Shown: positions 1 to 7,342, numbered from the stretch's first letter. The stretch: DNA of 8,544 nt from Vulcanimicrobiota bacterium (GCA_030043675.1 JASHXG010000148.1:1-8544); one strand, 5' to 3'. Numbers and translations: made by a program. Notes: generated from the letters alone by a model not told the origin.

Positions 1-964
1 CAAAAAGATCGTCGCACCGGTAAATGCCCGTCGATTCAGCGTAGATGAATGCGGTACGCTGGCGCAAAGATTCGATCATCGGCAGGGCGCGGTCAAATCC
101 TGCTCGCTCGAGCACACCAACGTCAACGATCGGCAGCGCGACCGCGACTTCGAGAAGGGCCCGTTCGTCGTCGTCGAGGGCCGTGTAGACTTGCTCGGCG
201 AGAAACCGGTAGATCATCTCGCGCGTTAGCGCCGAAATATTTCGAAGATCTGCCGAACGCGTCGAGGACCGCAGCGCGAAGCTCATCGCGGCGGGCCATC
301 CCTCGGTCAAGACGAGGAGATCGCTAAGCTCCTCGTCACGAATTCGCAGGGACAACGTGCGCGCTGCCTCTCGTGCCTCATCAATCGTGAAACGCAGGTC
401 CCGTTCGTCGACCGCCAGGTCCGCATCGCCGTATGCCAGCCAGGATCCGATCGGGAGTCCGGCCGTGGAGCGTGAGGCGAGCACCCAGCGCACGCGACCC
501 TTCGTGCGTTCGATTAAGGAAGCCAAGAAGCGCGCCACCTCCGGGTCCCCGTCGGTTACGTGGAGGTCGTCGATTGCCACGATTCCACGGAAGGCTTCCA
601 AGTGCGCGTGCATCCACAGCGCCAAATCGGTACCGCGCGTGGGTGAGGCGGGATTACGCTCGTACGCACCGGCAAGCGCGGCCAACGCATGCGGAGCCGC
701 TTCTCCTACCGCTTGTGCCAGTCCGCGCAAGAAGCCCAGCAGGTTTGCATGTTCCGTGCTGAGGTCGAAGCGCACGTAGGAGTGCGACAACGTTGAAAGA
801 TACTGCCGCAGCGCAACCGACTTTCCGTAGCCCGCCGGAGCGATCAACAAGACGACGGAGCGTGTCGAAACGGCGGTGATCCTGTCGACGATTCGCGGAC
901 GAACGATCGGAGCGAAGGCGCCAGCATCGCAGTCGGCGCGTTCTTGCGAAAGCGCGCGGATCAC
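1..964 (-). CDS. MalT/LuxR-type STAND ATPase transcriptional regulator, N-terminal part (runs off left edge)
   Basis: The minus frame stays open for 321 codons from a GTG at 964 to the window edge, so the C-terminus, where a LuxR-type helix-turn-helix or similar output domain would lie, is not visible. Seen: a lead-in of RPRIVDRI type before the NTPase, Walker A APAGYGKS (residues 42-49), Walker B GIVAIDDLH (127-135), a sensor-like WVLASRS (160-166), TEGWPAA (220-226) and, near the edge, an IYRCDDLF segment. These match MalT/LuxR-family ATPases, in which the NTPase is followed by a winged-helix region and a C-terminal sensor and DNA-binding part. Such proteins are cytoplasmic, ATP-dependent regulators; the inducer here is unknown. 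The GTG start overlaps the TGA stop of the upstream amidase-like gene (GTGA), implying co-transcription and coupled translation. No in-frame ATG lies just upstream, so the exact start is uncertain. Family assignment is firm; the DNA-binding role is inferred from family. Confidence 0.85.
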   Translation of the reverse strand, partial: MIRALSQERADCDAGAFAPIVRPRIVDRITAVSTRSVVLLIAPAGYGKSVALRQYLSTLSHSYVRFDLSTEHANLLGFLRGLAQAVGEAAPHALAALAGAYERNPASPTRGTDLALWMHAHLEAFRGIVAIDDLHVTDGDPEVARFLASLIERTKGRVRWVLASRSTAGLPIGSWLAYGDADLAVDERDLRFTIDEAREAARTLSLRIRDEELSDLLVLTEGWPAAMSFALRSSTRSADLRNISALTREMIYRFLAEQVYTALDDDERALLEVAVALPIVDVGVLERAGFDRALPMIESLRQRTAFIYAESTGIYRCDDLF

Positions 965-1602
965 CGCTGTCCGTTCAAAGACCTCCGTGGCACCGCCTCT
1001 CCTTCAATTCGATACGGCCCGGGGTCGGGGACGTCTGTTCGGCCGATGCGCAGGCTTAGGAAATATGCTATCAGTGCTCCTTCCCAGTGAAGGCGCGCAG
1101 CGAGCCAGGCTCGCTGCGCGGGGCACGTGATCTCGCCCAGCTCCAGGACGAGGCTGCCGTCGGTTGCGTCGACCTGCTCGAAAGCATAATAGTCGCGCAG
1201 TCCGCCGGTGAAGTTGTCGGGCTGGAAACCATAGGGCCAATACTGGCCGTAGAGCCGGCGCCACGCGGCTGCAGCGGAACTATCGCGGGAGCCGTGATAG
1301 CCGATCGACGCGCTGCTGCTGCAGGGCCGGGTCGACCCGTCGAAGTGAATGAAGACCGCCGCCTTCACGTGGTACGTCCCGGAAAAGTCGGCTGGGCGCC
1401 GCGCGACGCTGAGGCCGTGCGACCGCAGAATTTCCGTCGCCGAATCGGCGACGATCGGCGTCCACGCCCGCTCGCCGGCGGCACCGAGGTTGCAGTGATG
1501 CTGCGGAAAGCGAGCGCAGCTCGCGGGGCGGCCTTCGTGCCCGGCCGAGATCAGCACGTCGTAGGTCAAAAGAGAGACGCCGAGCAGCAGCGCGTGCAGC
1601 AC
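961..1602 (-). CDS. Putative N-acetylmuramoyl-L-alanine amidase-like protein (Amidase_3-like, divergent)
   Basis: A 213-residue protein starting at a GTG. Seen: a short hydrophobic N-terminus (about residues 2-12), then ISAGHEG (18-24), GERAWTPIVAD (43-53) followed by an EILRSHGLSV helix-strand, VFIHFDGS (83-90) and LVLELGEI (151-158). This order matches the Amidase_3 zinc-enzyme scheme: H22, E44 and H86 as zinc ligands and E154 as catalytic glutamate. If active it would cleave the amide bond between MurNAc and the stem peptide outside the cytoplasm. Four cysteines (29, 37, 94, 160) would fit an exported, disulfide-containing protein, but the N-terminus is too short and weak to call a signal peptide with confidence. 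A strong AGGAGG sits directly against the GTG, leaving no normal spacing, so a start slightly downstream is possible. Its stop overlaps the STAND regulator start, and it is divergent from the helicase gene. The match is by motif order, not by close similarity that I recognise. Confidence 0.68.
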   Translation of the reverse strand: MLHALLLGVSLLTYDVLISAGHEGRPASCARFPQHHCNLGAAGERAWTPIVADSATEILRSHGLSVARRPADFSGTYHVKAAVFIHFDGSTRPCSSSASIGYHGSRDSSAAAAWRRLYGQYWPYGFQPDNFTGGLRDYYAFEQVDATDGSLVLELGEITCPAQRAWLAARLHWEGALIAYFLSLRIGRTDVPDPGPYRIEGEAVPRRSLNGQR

Positions 1603-1701
1603 CTCCTGCCGATGCGCCGGGCGGCACCGCCGTTCCCGTCGGCGAACCTTACAAAAGAATGCCAGGCGTGTGGCACGGCGATGGACTAACCTAGCGCCAT
1701 C

Positions 1702-4700
1702 GTGCAGCGAATTGACGGTCGGCTGATCTTCTCAGCCTCGGATTTAAACGATTTTTTGGAGTGCGAGCACCTGACGGAGCTCGAGCGGCGCGTTGCCTTT
1801 GGCGAGCTGGCGCGTCCGGAGCAGGACGACTCGGCGAAGCTGCTCGCTACTAAAGGCGAGGAGCACGAGCGGCGCCATCTCGAGCTGCAGCGGCGCCGGC
1901 ACGGCTCGGCGTTGGTCGAGTTCGACGAGCGTCCCGAGAACACGATCGAGGCCCTGATGCGCGCCGAAGCGATGACGCTCGAGGCGATGGAGCGCGGCGC
2001 CCCGATGATCTACCAGGCTACCTTCTTCGACGGAACGTTCTTGGGGCGCGCGGACTTCCTGCAGCGGATCGAGACGCCGTCGGCGCGTTTCCCCTGGAAC
2101 TACGAAGTCGTCGACACCAAGCTTGCTCTCAAAACCAAGCCGTACTACTTGGTGCAGCTCTGCAACTACAGCGAGCACGTGGCGCGCATCACCGGCACGC
2201 CGCCCGAGCATGCTGCAATCGTGCTGGGCAACGGACGCAAGCAGCGCTTTCAGCTCAGCGATTACGCGGCGTATTACCGGCATCTGAAGGCCTCGTTCCT
2301 CGAGCGCGTCGCCGAGCTGCGCGACACCTATCCGCTGGTTTGCAACCACTGCCAAGTCTGCCGCTGGGCGCAGGTCTGCGAGCGCCGGCGCGACCAGGAC
2401 GACCACCTGAGTATCGTCGCCTGGATGCGGCGCGATCAGATCGCGCGTCTGGAGGCGGCCGGCATTCCCACGCTCGCAGCGTTGGCGGCCGCGACCGACG
2501 AGCAGCGGCCCAGGGCGATGCCGGAAATGACTTTCACGAATCTGCGCGCGCAGGCGCAGCTGCAACACCGTCAGCGCCGCGCCTTCGCAAATGGCTCCGC
2601 AGGCCAAAAGCACTTTTACGATTTTCGCGACGCGGTCGAAGGCGACGGCTTCTATAAGCTGCCGCCGCCCGCGCCCGGTGACGTCTTCTTCGATATCGAG
2701 GGAGATCCGCTCTATCGCCCGGAGCAAGGCCTCGAGTATCTCTTCGGCGTCTATCTCCCCGACGAAGGGCGCTACGAGCGCTGGTGGGCCAAGAATCCGC
2801 AAGACGAGCGGCAGGCCTACGAGGCCGCCATGGATTTCTTCGCGCAGCGCCTGACGCAATATCCGCAGATGCACATCTACCATTACGCACCGTACGAGCC
2901 GTCGGCACTGAAACGCTTGGCGGGGCGATTCGCGTCCCGTGGCGAGTTGCTCGATACCTTTCTGCGTCGCGAGCTGTTCGTCGATCTTTTCGCCGTCGTT
3001 CGCCAAGGGCTGCGGATCTCGCAGCCGAGCTACTCGCTCAAGAAGATGGAGGCGTTCTACGACCTGCCGCGCACGACCAAGACGCTGGGCGGCGATGATT
3101 CGATCGTCATGTTCGAGGCGTGGCTCGAGTCGCGTGATGACGCGCTGCTCGAGGACATCGAGCGGTACAATGCCGACGATTGCCGCTCGACGTACGAGCT
3201 GCGCGAATGGCTGCTGGCGCGCCGCCGTGAGCTCGGCGAACGCCTGGGCGCCGAACTGGCCTGGCGCCCCGAGCCTTCCGCCAAAGAGCGCGAGCCCGAA
3301 CCCGAACGCACCGCGCTCGAAGCGCAGTTGATGGATGGACTTGCGCCGATCGACTCTTCGGATGATCTGCGCCAGGCCGCGGAAGAGGTCCGCGGCCGCT
3401 GGCTTCTCGGTCATCTGTTGGCGTACCATCGGCGCGACGAGAAGCCATTCTGGTGGCAGCACTTCGAGCGTCTCGACAATCCCAACGACCTCGAGGACCG
3501 CGATCACGAGGCAATCGGCGGCCTCGAGCTTCGCACCGACGTGGCTCCGTATAAGCTGGGAAGCAAGGATCGCAACCTGGTCTACACCTATGCGTTTCCG
3601 CCGCAGGAGCACCACCTCGACAGAAACCCGATCGACCCGCATCGCAGGCTGGGCGCCGGGGAGCTGATCGCGGTCGACGATACAAGCCGAACGCTGCAGA
3701 TCAAGCTCAGCCGGAACATCGACCCGCCCGCATCGTTGCATGCCCTCATTCCGGGAAAGCCTCCACTGACCACCGCCCAGCGGGCCGCGATCGCGCACGT
3801 GGCGCGGCTCTACGTCGACGGCCGGCTGGAAGAGGCGCATCCCGCCACCAACGATCTCCTGCTGTCGCGACCGTCGCGGCTGCGCGGCATCGCGCCGGGC
3901 ACCGCAATTCAGCCCGCGACGGTCGATCCCCGTTCGGTCTCAGAGCGCGTCGCCGCGGTCGATTCAAGCTATCTCTTCATCCAGGGTCCGCCGGGTTCGG
4001 GCAAGAGCAGCCGGGCCGCGCGTGCGATCGTCGATCTGCTGGCCGCGGGCAAGCGCGTCGGCGTTTTAGCCACCAGCCACCGCGCCATTCACGCGCTCCT
4101 GCACAAGGTCGAGAAGCTGGCGCACGATCGCGGCATCGGCTTCGAGGGTTGTCACAAGCACAGCAAACAGACCGAGGATTCACAGTTCGCCTCGAAGCTG
4201 AATGTGGCGTTGGTCGAGAGCCGCGACGATGCCGACGCGCTCGTCGGCTGCCAAATGGGCTCGGGAACCAGTTTCGCCTGGTGCGACGAGAGGCTCGCCG
4301 GCACGTACGACTATCTCTTCATCGACGAAGCCGGCCAAGTTTCGCTGGCCGACGCGCTTGGCGCCTCGCTGGCTGCGCGCAACGTCGTGCTGCTCGGCGA
4401 TCCGCTGCAGCTCAAGCAGGTCTCGCAAGCCTCGCATCCGGTGGGAACCGAGTCCTCCATTCTGCAGCATCTGCTTGGCGACGACGAGACGATTCGGCCC
4501 GAGCGCGGCATCTTTCTCGACGTCACCTATCGCATGCAGCCCGAGATCTGCGACTTCGTGAGCGAGGCCGTCTACGAGGGACGCTTGCACGCCGACGACT
4601 CGACGCGGCCGCATCGCGTCGAGTCGCCGGGACTCTCCGGCGCGGGCCTGCGATTCATCGCGGTCACGCACAGCGGCTGTAAGCGCAAGTCGCCGGAAGA

Positions 4701-5178
4701 GGCCGAGGTTGTTGCCGACGCGATCGCCCAGCTCGTACAGGGAACGGTCACGCTCGACGGCGGCGCTCCGCGTCCATTTGCACAGCACGACTTCCTCGTC
4801 GTCGCGCCCTATAATGCGCAGCGCCGGCTGATCGGCGAGAAGCTGAAAGAGATTGGTCTGGGCGACGTGCGCGTCGGCACGGTCGACAAGTTCCAGGGTC
4901 AGGAGGCGCCGGTCGTCTTCTACTCGATGACGACGTCGAGCGGCGAAGATATGCCGCGCGAGATGGCCTTCTTGTTCGAAAAGAATCGCCTCAACGTCGC
5001 GATCTCGCGCGCACAGTGCATGACCGTATTGGTCTGCTCGCCGCGGCTGCTCGAAATCCGGTGCAGCTCGCCCGAACAGATGGCGCTGGCCAATCTTCTC
5101 TGCCTCTACGCCGAACGCGCTACGCGCCGGGAGCCGGCGCAAACTCCGGGTGGAATCAGCTCGCTGAGGACGGCATGA
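1702..5178 (+). CDS. TM0106-family RecB-like nuclease fused to RNase H-like exonuclease and SF1 (UPF1/Dna2-like) helicase
   Basis: A 1158-residue cytoplasmic DNA/RNA-processing enzyme with three modules. (a) Residues about 10-250: RecB/Cas4-like PD-(D/E)XK nuclease, with the conserved FSASDLNDFLEC start, GRADF, the catalytic VVDTK (D138, K140) and LVQLCNYS. C21 plus C217-x2-C220-x5-C226 (with extra C214) resemble the iron-sulfur cluster of Cas4, AddB and Dna2. (b) About 320-510: RNase H-like DEDD exonuclease, with FFDIEGDP (D331, E333), HYAPYE and YNADDC (489-494). (c) About 740-1120: SF1 helicase, with Walker A GPPGSGKS (762-769), DEAGQ (875-879), GDPLQL (899-904), TYRMQPEI, KFQGQE (1063-1068) and NRLNVAISRAQ (1095-1105). 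All catalytic motifs look intact. This is the TIGR03491-type nuclease with helicase architecture; its physiological role is not established, with repair, recombination or defence all possible. The GTG start is well constrained: an in-frame TAA lies at 1687-1689 and the conserved N-terminal motif begins ten residues in. No Shine-Dalgarno is evident. It stands alone, divergent from the amidase gene and convergent with the next. Confidence 0.93.
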   Translation: MQRIDGRLIFSASDLNDFLECEHLTELERRVAFGELARPEQDDSAKLLATKGEEHERRHLELQRRRHGSALVEFDERPENTIEALMRAEAMTLEAMERGAPMIYQATFFDGTFLGRADFLQRIETPSARFPWNYEVVDTKLALKTKPYYLVQLCNYSEHVARITGTPPEHAAIVLGNGRKQRFQLSDYAAYYRHLKASFLERVAELRDTYPLVCNHCQVCRWAQVCERRRDQDDHLSIVAWMRRDQIARLEAAGIPTLAALAAATDEQRPRAMPEMTFTNLRAQAQLQHRQRRAFANGSAGQKHFYDFRDAVEGDGFYKLPPPAPGDVFFDIEGDPLYRPEQGLEYLFGVYLPDEGRYERWWAKNPQDERQAYEAAMDFFAQRLTQYPQMHIYHYAPYEPSALKRLAGRFASRGELLDTFLRRELFVDLFAVVRQGLRISQPSYSLKKMEAFYDLPRTTKTLGGDDSIVMFEAWLESRDDALLEDIERYNADDCRSTYELREWLLARRRELGERLGAELAWRPEPSAKEREPEPERTALEAQLMDGLAPIDSSDDLRQAAEEVRGRWLLGHLLAYHRRDEKPFWWQHFERLDNPNDLEDRDHEAIGGLELRTDVAPYKLGSKDRNLVYTYAFPPQEHHLDRNPIDPHRRLGAGELIAVDDTSRTLQIKLSRNIDPPASLHALIPGKPPLTTAQRAAIAHVARLYVDGRLEEAHPATNDLLLSRPSRLRGIAPGTAIQPATVDPRSVSERVAAVDSSYLFIQGPPGSGKSSRAARAIVDLLAAGKRVGVLATSHRAIHALLHKVEKLAHDRGIGFEGCHKHSKQTEDSQFASKLNVALVESRDDADALVGCQMGSGTSFAWCDERLAGTYDYLFIDEAGQVSLADALGASLAARNVVLLGDPLQLKQVSQASHPVGTESSILQHLLGDDETIRPERGIFLDVTYRMQPEICDFVSEAVYEGRLHADDSTRPHRVESPGLSGAGLRFIAVTHSGCKRKSPEEAEVVADAIAQLVQGTVTLDGGAPRPFAQHDFLVVAPYNAQRRLIGEKLKEIGLGDVRVGTVDKFQGQEAPVVFYSMTTSSGEDMPREMAFLFEKNRLNVAISRAQCMTVLVCSPRLLEIRCSSPEQMALANLLCLYAERATRREPAQTPGGISSLRTA

Positions 5179-5225
5179 TTCGACCCGGAGCGCGACTAAC
5201 GGCGGCTACGCTGATGCGCGCGCGC

Positions 5226-5834
5226 CTAGCTCCCTAGGTGATAGGCCGCGGCGAGATCCTTCATCGCCGTCGCGAGGATCGTGTGATAGTAGGCGTCCGC
5301 CGTAAGGCCGTACTTTGCGTCGATGTCGGTCATGACTTGCATGTGGATCGGATTCGAAACCAGACGATCGAGCATGACCTCGATGACGTAGCCTTGGCCG
5401 GTCTGGCCTGCCGCCCATAACCCGCGTGCGAGCGCCGGACCGTTCGTTGGATCGGGAATCGGCTGCGCAGGAAGCGCAACCTTTTTCTCGGTTACGATCC
5501 TGAGCGAGTCGTCGACCACGAAGTCGAAGGTCTTGAGGAATTGGGCGACGTTATCTTTGCCGTACTGTTTGGTCAGCTTGGTGACCTCCGCGTCAAAGAG
5601 CTTACCCGTAAGCACTTTGAGCAGGGAGACGGTGTGGAAGTTGTCGGGGCCGCCGCCGGCCTCGATCATCGACAGGGTCAACGTGAGTTGAGGGGCGCCC
5701 GTGTAGACGCAGCACGGTCCCGAGAACCGTGTGGGTTGATCCTGAACATTCTGGAGCAGCGTGGCGGAAGCAATGCCTGTGCCCATGAACGCTAGGGCAG
5801 CCGCAAAAATGGCGCTAAAACGAAGCGTGTGCAT
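5226..5834 (-). CDS. Secreted protein of unknown function downstream of the anti-sigma factor
   Basis: A 202-residue protein I cannot assign to a family. Seen: a classic signal peptide (basic R5, hydrophobic stretch from about 7 to 20, cleavage site ASA after residue 24), then a mature domain of about 178 residues with an adjacent cysteine pair (C41-C42), a predicted mostly helical C-terminal half and no transmembrane segment. No lipobox is present, so it should be released into the periplasm or outside rather than lipid-anchored. The ATG is preceded by an AAAGGA ribosome-binding site with about 4-5 bases spacing, supporting this start. It lies 102 bases downstream of the anti-sigma gene on the same strand and is convergent with the helicase gene, 47 bases away. 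Position suggests it belongs to the sigma/anti-sigma regulon, as target or as modulator, but this is inference from context only. Confidence 0.85.
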   Translation of the reverse strand: MHTLRFSAIFAAALAFMGTGIASATLLQNVQDQPTRFSGPCCVYTGAPQLTLTLSMIEAGGGPDNFHTVSLLKVLTGKLFDAEVTKLTKQYGKDNVAQFLKTFDFVVDDSLRIVTEKKVALPAQPIPDPTNGPALARGLWAAGQTGQGYVIEVMLDRLVSNPIHMQVMTDIDAKYGLTADAYYHTILATAMKDLAAAYHLGS

Positions 5835-5842
5835 ACATTCCT

Positions 5843-5870
5843 TTCTCGAGCTCGAAGCTCTTCGCGAGAA
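5843..5870 (-). promoter_or_regulatory. Imperfect dyad / possible leader hairpin abutting the ribosome-binding site of the secreted-protein gene
   Basis: On the minus strand, outer arms TTCTCG and CGAGAA enclose inner arms CGAAG and CTTCG. As RNA this could form a 6-bp outer stem, a 4-base one-sided bulge (AGCU) and a 4-bp inner stem closed by a tetraloop. The 3' arm runs into the AAAGGA ribosome-binding site at 5839-5844. It could be an operator for a dimeric regulator, a translational hairpin, or a chance dyad; there is no U-tract, so it is not a normal intrinsic terminator. Confidence 0.3.
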
Positions 5871-5936
5871 GCGTGAACTCTCAGAAGAACGGACGGATCG
5901 AGGTTTTGGATTGCGTGCACTGCCGCGGTTAGGCGA

Positions 5937-6638
5937 TCAGATGTTGACGACGGCGATCGGCTTGCTGGTCGGCGCTTTCGAACCGCCTTCCGGCTCGACG
6001 CTCACCGCAACGGCCGCCACCGTCGTCGCCGCCTCAGGCAGCCGAACGATCGTGGTGCTGCCGGCCGGCGCGAACGTCACCGAGGGCGCGACTTTTTTCT
6101 CGCCCTTCGCAAGCGTCCAGGCTTGATAGATCTTTCCGCTCGGCGGCGTTGGGAGATTTCGCAATACAATGTAGAGACGATCGCCGTGCGTCACCACGGC
6201 ACCGCCCGAAAAGCGGTAGCGCTGCGAGTCGGCAGCCGCGAGATCGGCGATCGTCTGCCTTTGCACGGCGGTCCGCGTTCGATCGTAGCTCACTTGCCGG
6301 ATCAGCGAGTAGCCGACAAGCGCGAGCGCGAGGCAGGCTGCAAGGAGCGCCGAGACCGTCCAGCCGCGCGGTCGCGGTCGCCGCTGCGCCTCTCCCCGAA
6401 CCTGCTTCATCACGCGAGCCTTGAGCAGCGGGCTTGGGGCAACTCCGCTCGAGCGCGCGTCCGCCGGAGCCTCGGCCGCGTATGCGACCGCCGTCACGGC
6501 CGGACGCAACAGCCGGTACTCCTCGCGGCACTCCTCGCAGGCTCGAAGATGTTCGGCAACGGCCTCCGCCTCGTTCGGCGGCAGCGTGCCCAGGGCATAG
6601 GCGGCGACGCTATCGAGCAGCTCGTCGTGCGACATCAT
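5937..6638 (-). CDS. Anti-sigma factor, ZAS zinc-binding N-terminus plus RskA domain
   Basis: A 233-residue single-pass membrane protein that would hold the adjacent ECF sigma factor inactive. Seen: H4-x25-H30-x3-C34-x2-C37, the full signature of the zinc-binding anti-sigma (ZAS) domain; a linker rich in Ala, Arg and Pro; one transmembrane helix at about residues 94-113; and an extracytoplasmic RskA-type domain including YIVLRNLPTPPSGKIYQAW (154-172) and the closing AVSVEPEGGS region. By family, the N-terminal domain binds the sigma factor in the cytoplasm while the outer domain receives a signal, often leading to regulated proteolysis. The start is an ATGATG pair; the first ATG overlaps the sigma factor stop codon (ATGA), and no strong ribosome-binding site is seen, so translation is probably coupled. 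The order sigma then anti-sigma is the standard arrangement. The inducing signal cannot be read from the sequence. Confidence 0.93.
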   Translation of the reverse strand: MMSHDELLDSVAAYALGTLPPNEAEAVAEHLRACEECREEYRLLRPAVTAVAYAAEAPADARSSGVAPSPLLKARVMKQVRGEAQRRPRPRGWTVSALLAACLALALVGYSLIRQVSYDRTRTAVQRQTIADLAAADSQRYRFSGGAVVTHGDRLYIVLRNLPTPPSGKIYQAWTLAKGEKKVAPSVTFAPAGSTTIVRLPEAATTVAAVAVSVEPEGGSKAPTSKPIAVVNI

Positions 6639-7168
6639 ACGCTTACCGACCCTACGAGAGCGTTGCGCAGCTTGCGCAATCCGGTTCGCGTGCGCGTTTT
6701 GACCGTTCCGAGCGGTACCCCCGTTCGGCGCGCGATCTCTTCCTGCGTAATGCCCCCAAAGAAGCCCAGCTCGATCGGCTGGCGTTGCTCCGGCGGCAGC
6801 TGCGCCATTGCGCCGCGAACGCGCTCGGCATTGAGATGCGCCAACGCGATATCTTCGAGCGCATCATCGGCGGGCATCGCGTCGGGCAGCTCGGCCTCAG
6901 GGTGGGATGCCCGGCTGCGCAGCATGTCCAAGGCGCGGTTGCGGGTGACGCGAACGATCCACGCCGCAAAGTTTCCGCCTCGGAATGCCTCCGGTGCGCT
7001 CCAAATCTTCAAGAATACGGCCTGCGTCAGATCTTCGGCCGATCCCTGATCGGACAGCATTCGAAATGCCAGGCCGTAGACGAGTCGATGGTACTCATCG
7101 TAGAGAACTTCGAACGCATCGGCGTCGCGTGCGCGCACGCGCTCCATGAGCCGATTTGCGTCTTCCAT
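6635..7168 (-). CDS. ECF RNA polymerase sigma factor (sigma-70 family, RskA-controlled)
   Basis: A 177-residue protein, normal length for an ECF sigma factor, which directs RNA polymerase to a small regulon. Seen: region 2 at about residues 10-86, with AFEVLYDEYHRLVY, the core-binding SAEDLTQAVFLKIW (43-56) and the -10-reading segment FAAWIVRVTRNRALDMLRSR (67-86); a linker rich in Asp, Ala and Glu; and region 4 at about 119-168, with LPPEQRQPIELGFFGG and the -35-binding helix-turn-helix ITQEEIARRTGVPLGTVKTR (140-159). No extra C-terminal domain is present. The ATG is preceded by GAAGG with 8 bases spacing (7177-7181), fixing the start. The stop overlaps the anti-sigma start by ATGA. Grouping with the SigK-like (RskA-linked) ECF factors is inferred from the partner protein. 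A possible self-recognised promoter lies about 45 bases upstream. Confidence 0.95.
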   Translation of the reverse strand: MEDANRLMERVRARDADAFEVLYDEYHRLVYGLAFRMLSDQGSAEDLTQAVFLKIWSAPEAFRGGNFAAWIVRVTRNRALDMLRSRASHPEAELPDAMPADDALEDIALAHLNAERVRGAMAQLPPEQRQPIELGFFGGITQEEIARRTGVPLGTVKTRTRTGLRKLRNALVGSVSV

Positions 7169-7210
7169 TGTCGCAACCTTCGCTGCACTGTCTTGCGTGC
7201 ACCCCTCTCG

Positions 7211-7240
7211 TTAAACGTCCCGGACCCGCGCGCAGATTCC
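7211..7240 (-). promoter_or_regulatory. Candidate ECF-type promoter of the sigma/anti-sigma operon
   Basis: Read on the minus strand, GGAATC (7240-7235) is followed after 17 bases by CGTTTA (7217-7212). This resembles ECF promoters, which usually have a GGAAC-like -35 and a CGTT or CGTC -10 at 16-17 bases spacing. A transcript from here would have a leader of roughly 35 bases before the sigma ATG, containing its GAAGG site. The -35 is GGAATC rather than GGAAC, so the match is imperfect. Autoregulation by the sigma factor is the expected logic but is inferred. Confidence 0.35.
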
Positions 7241-7342
7241 TTAAAAAAGGACGACCTACCCCTTTCTCGCTTGCTCCGGCGTTCCCGACCTTGACCCGAA
7301 GTGCCGCGAATCTTGGTGCTGCATCGTGCGGTTGTTCGACCT

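Noticed and set aside
357..779. Plus-strand open frame of 140 codons opposite the STAND regulator
   Set aside because: The minus frame has Walker A, Walker B and TEGWPAA motifs; the plus product is a low-complexity Arg/Ser/Ala-rich shadow.
1087..1689. Plus-strand open frame of 200 codons opposite the amidase-like gene
   Set aside because: The minus frame has ordered zinc-site motifs and a coupled junction to the next gene; the plus product has none.
1744..3840. Antisense open frame of 698 codons on the minus strand inside the helicase gene
   Set aside because: The plus strand carries intact nuclease and RNase H motifs across this range. High GC content keeps the antisense frame open, and its product shows no recognisable motif.
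4180..5142. Antisense open frame of 320 codons on the minus strand
   Set aside because: It lies wholly within the helicase domain on the plus strand and has no family features.
5179..5225. Possible intrinsic terminator between the convergent helicase and secreted-protein genes
   Set aside because: GC-rich repeats such as GCGCGCGC and CCTAG...CCTAGG are present, but there is no stable stem followed by a T-run on either strand.
7241..7252. CCTTAAAAAAGG-like short inverted repeat upstream of the sigma gene
   Set aside because: Arms of four bases only; too short to call an operator or terminator.
6123..7294. Plus-strand open frames of 308 and 286 codons opposite the sigma and anti-sigma genes
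   Set aside because: Both minus-strand genes have diagnostic domains and proper starts; the plus products are Arg-rich and motif-free.
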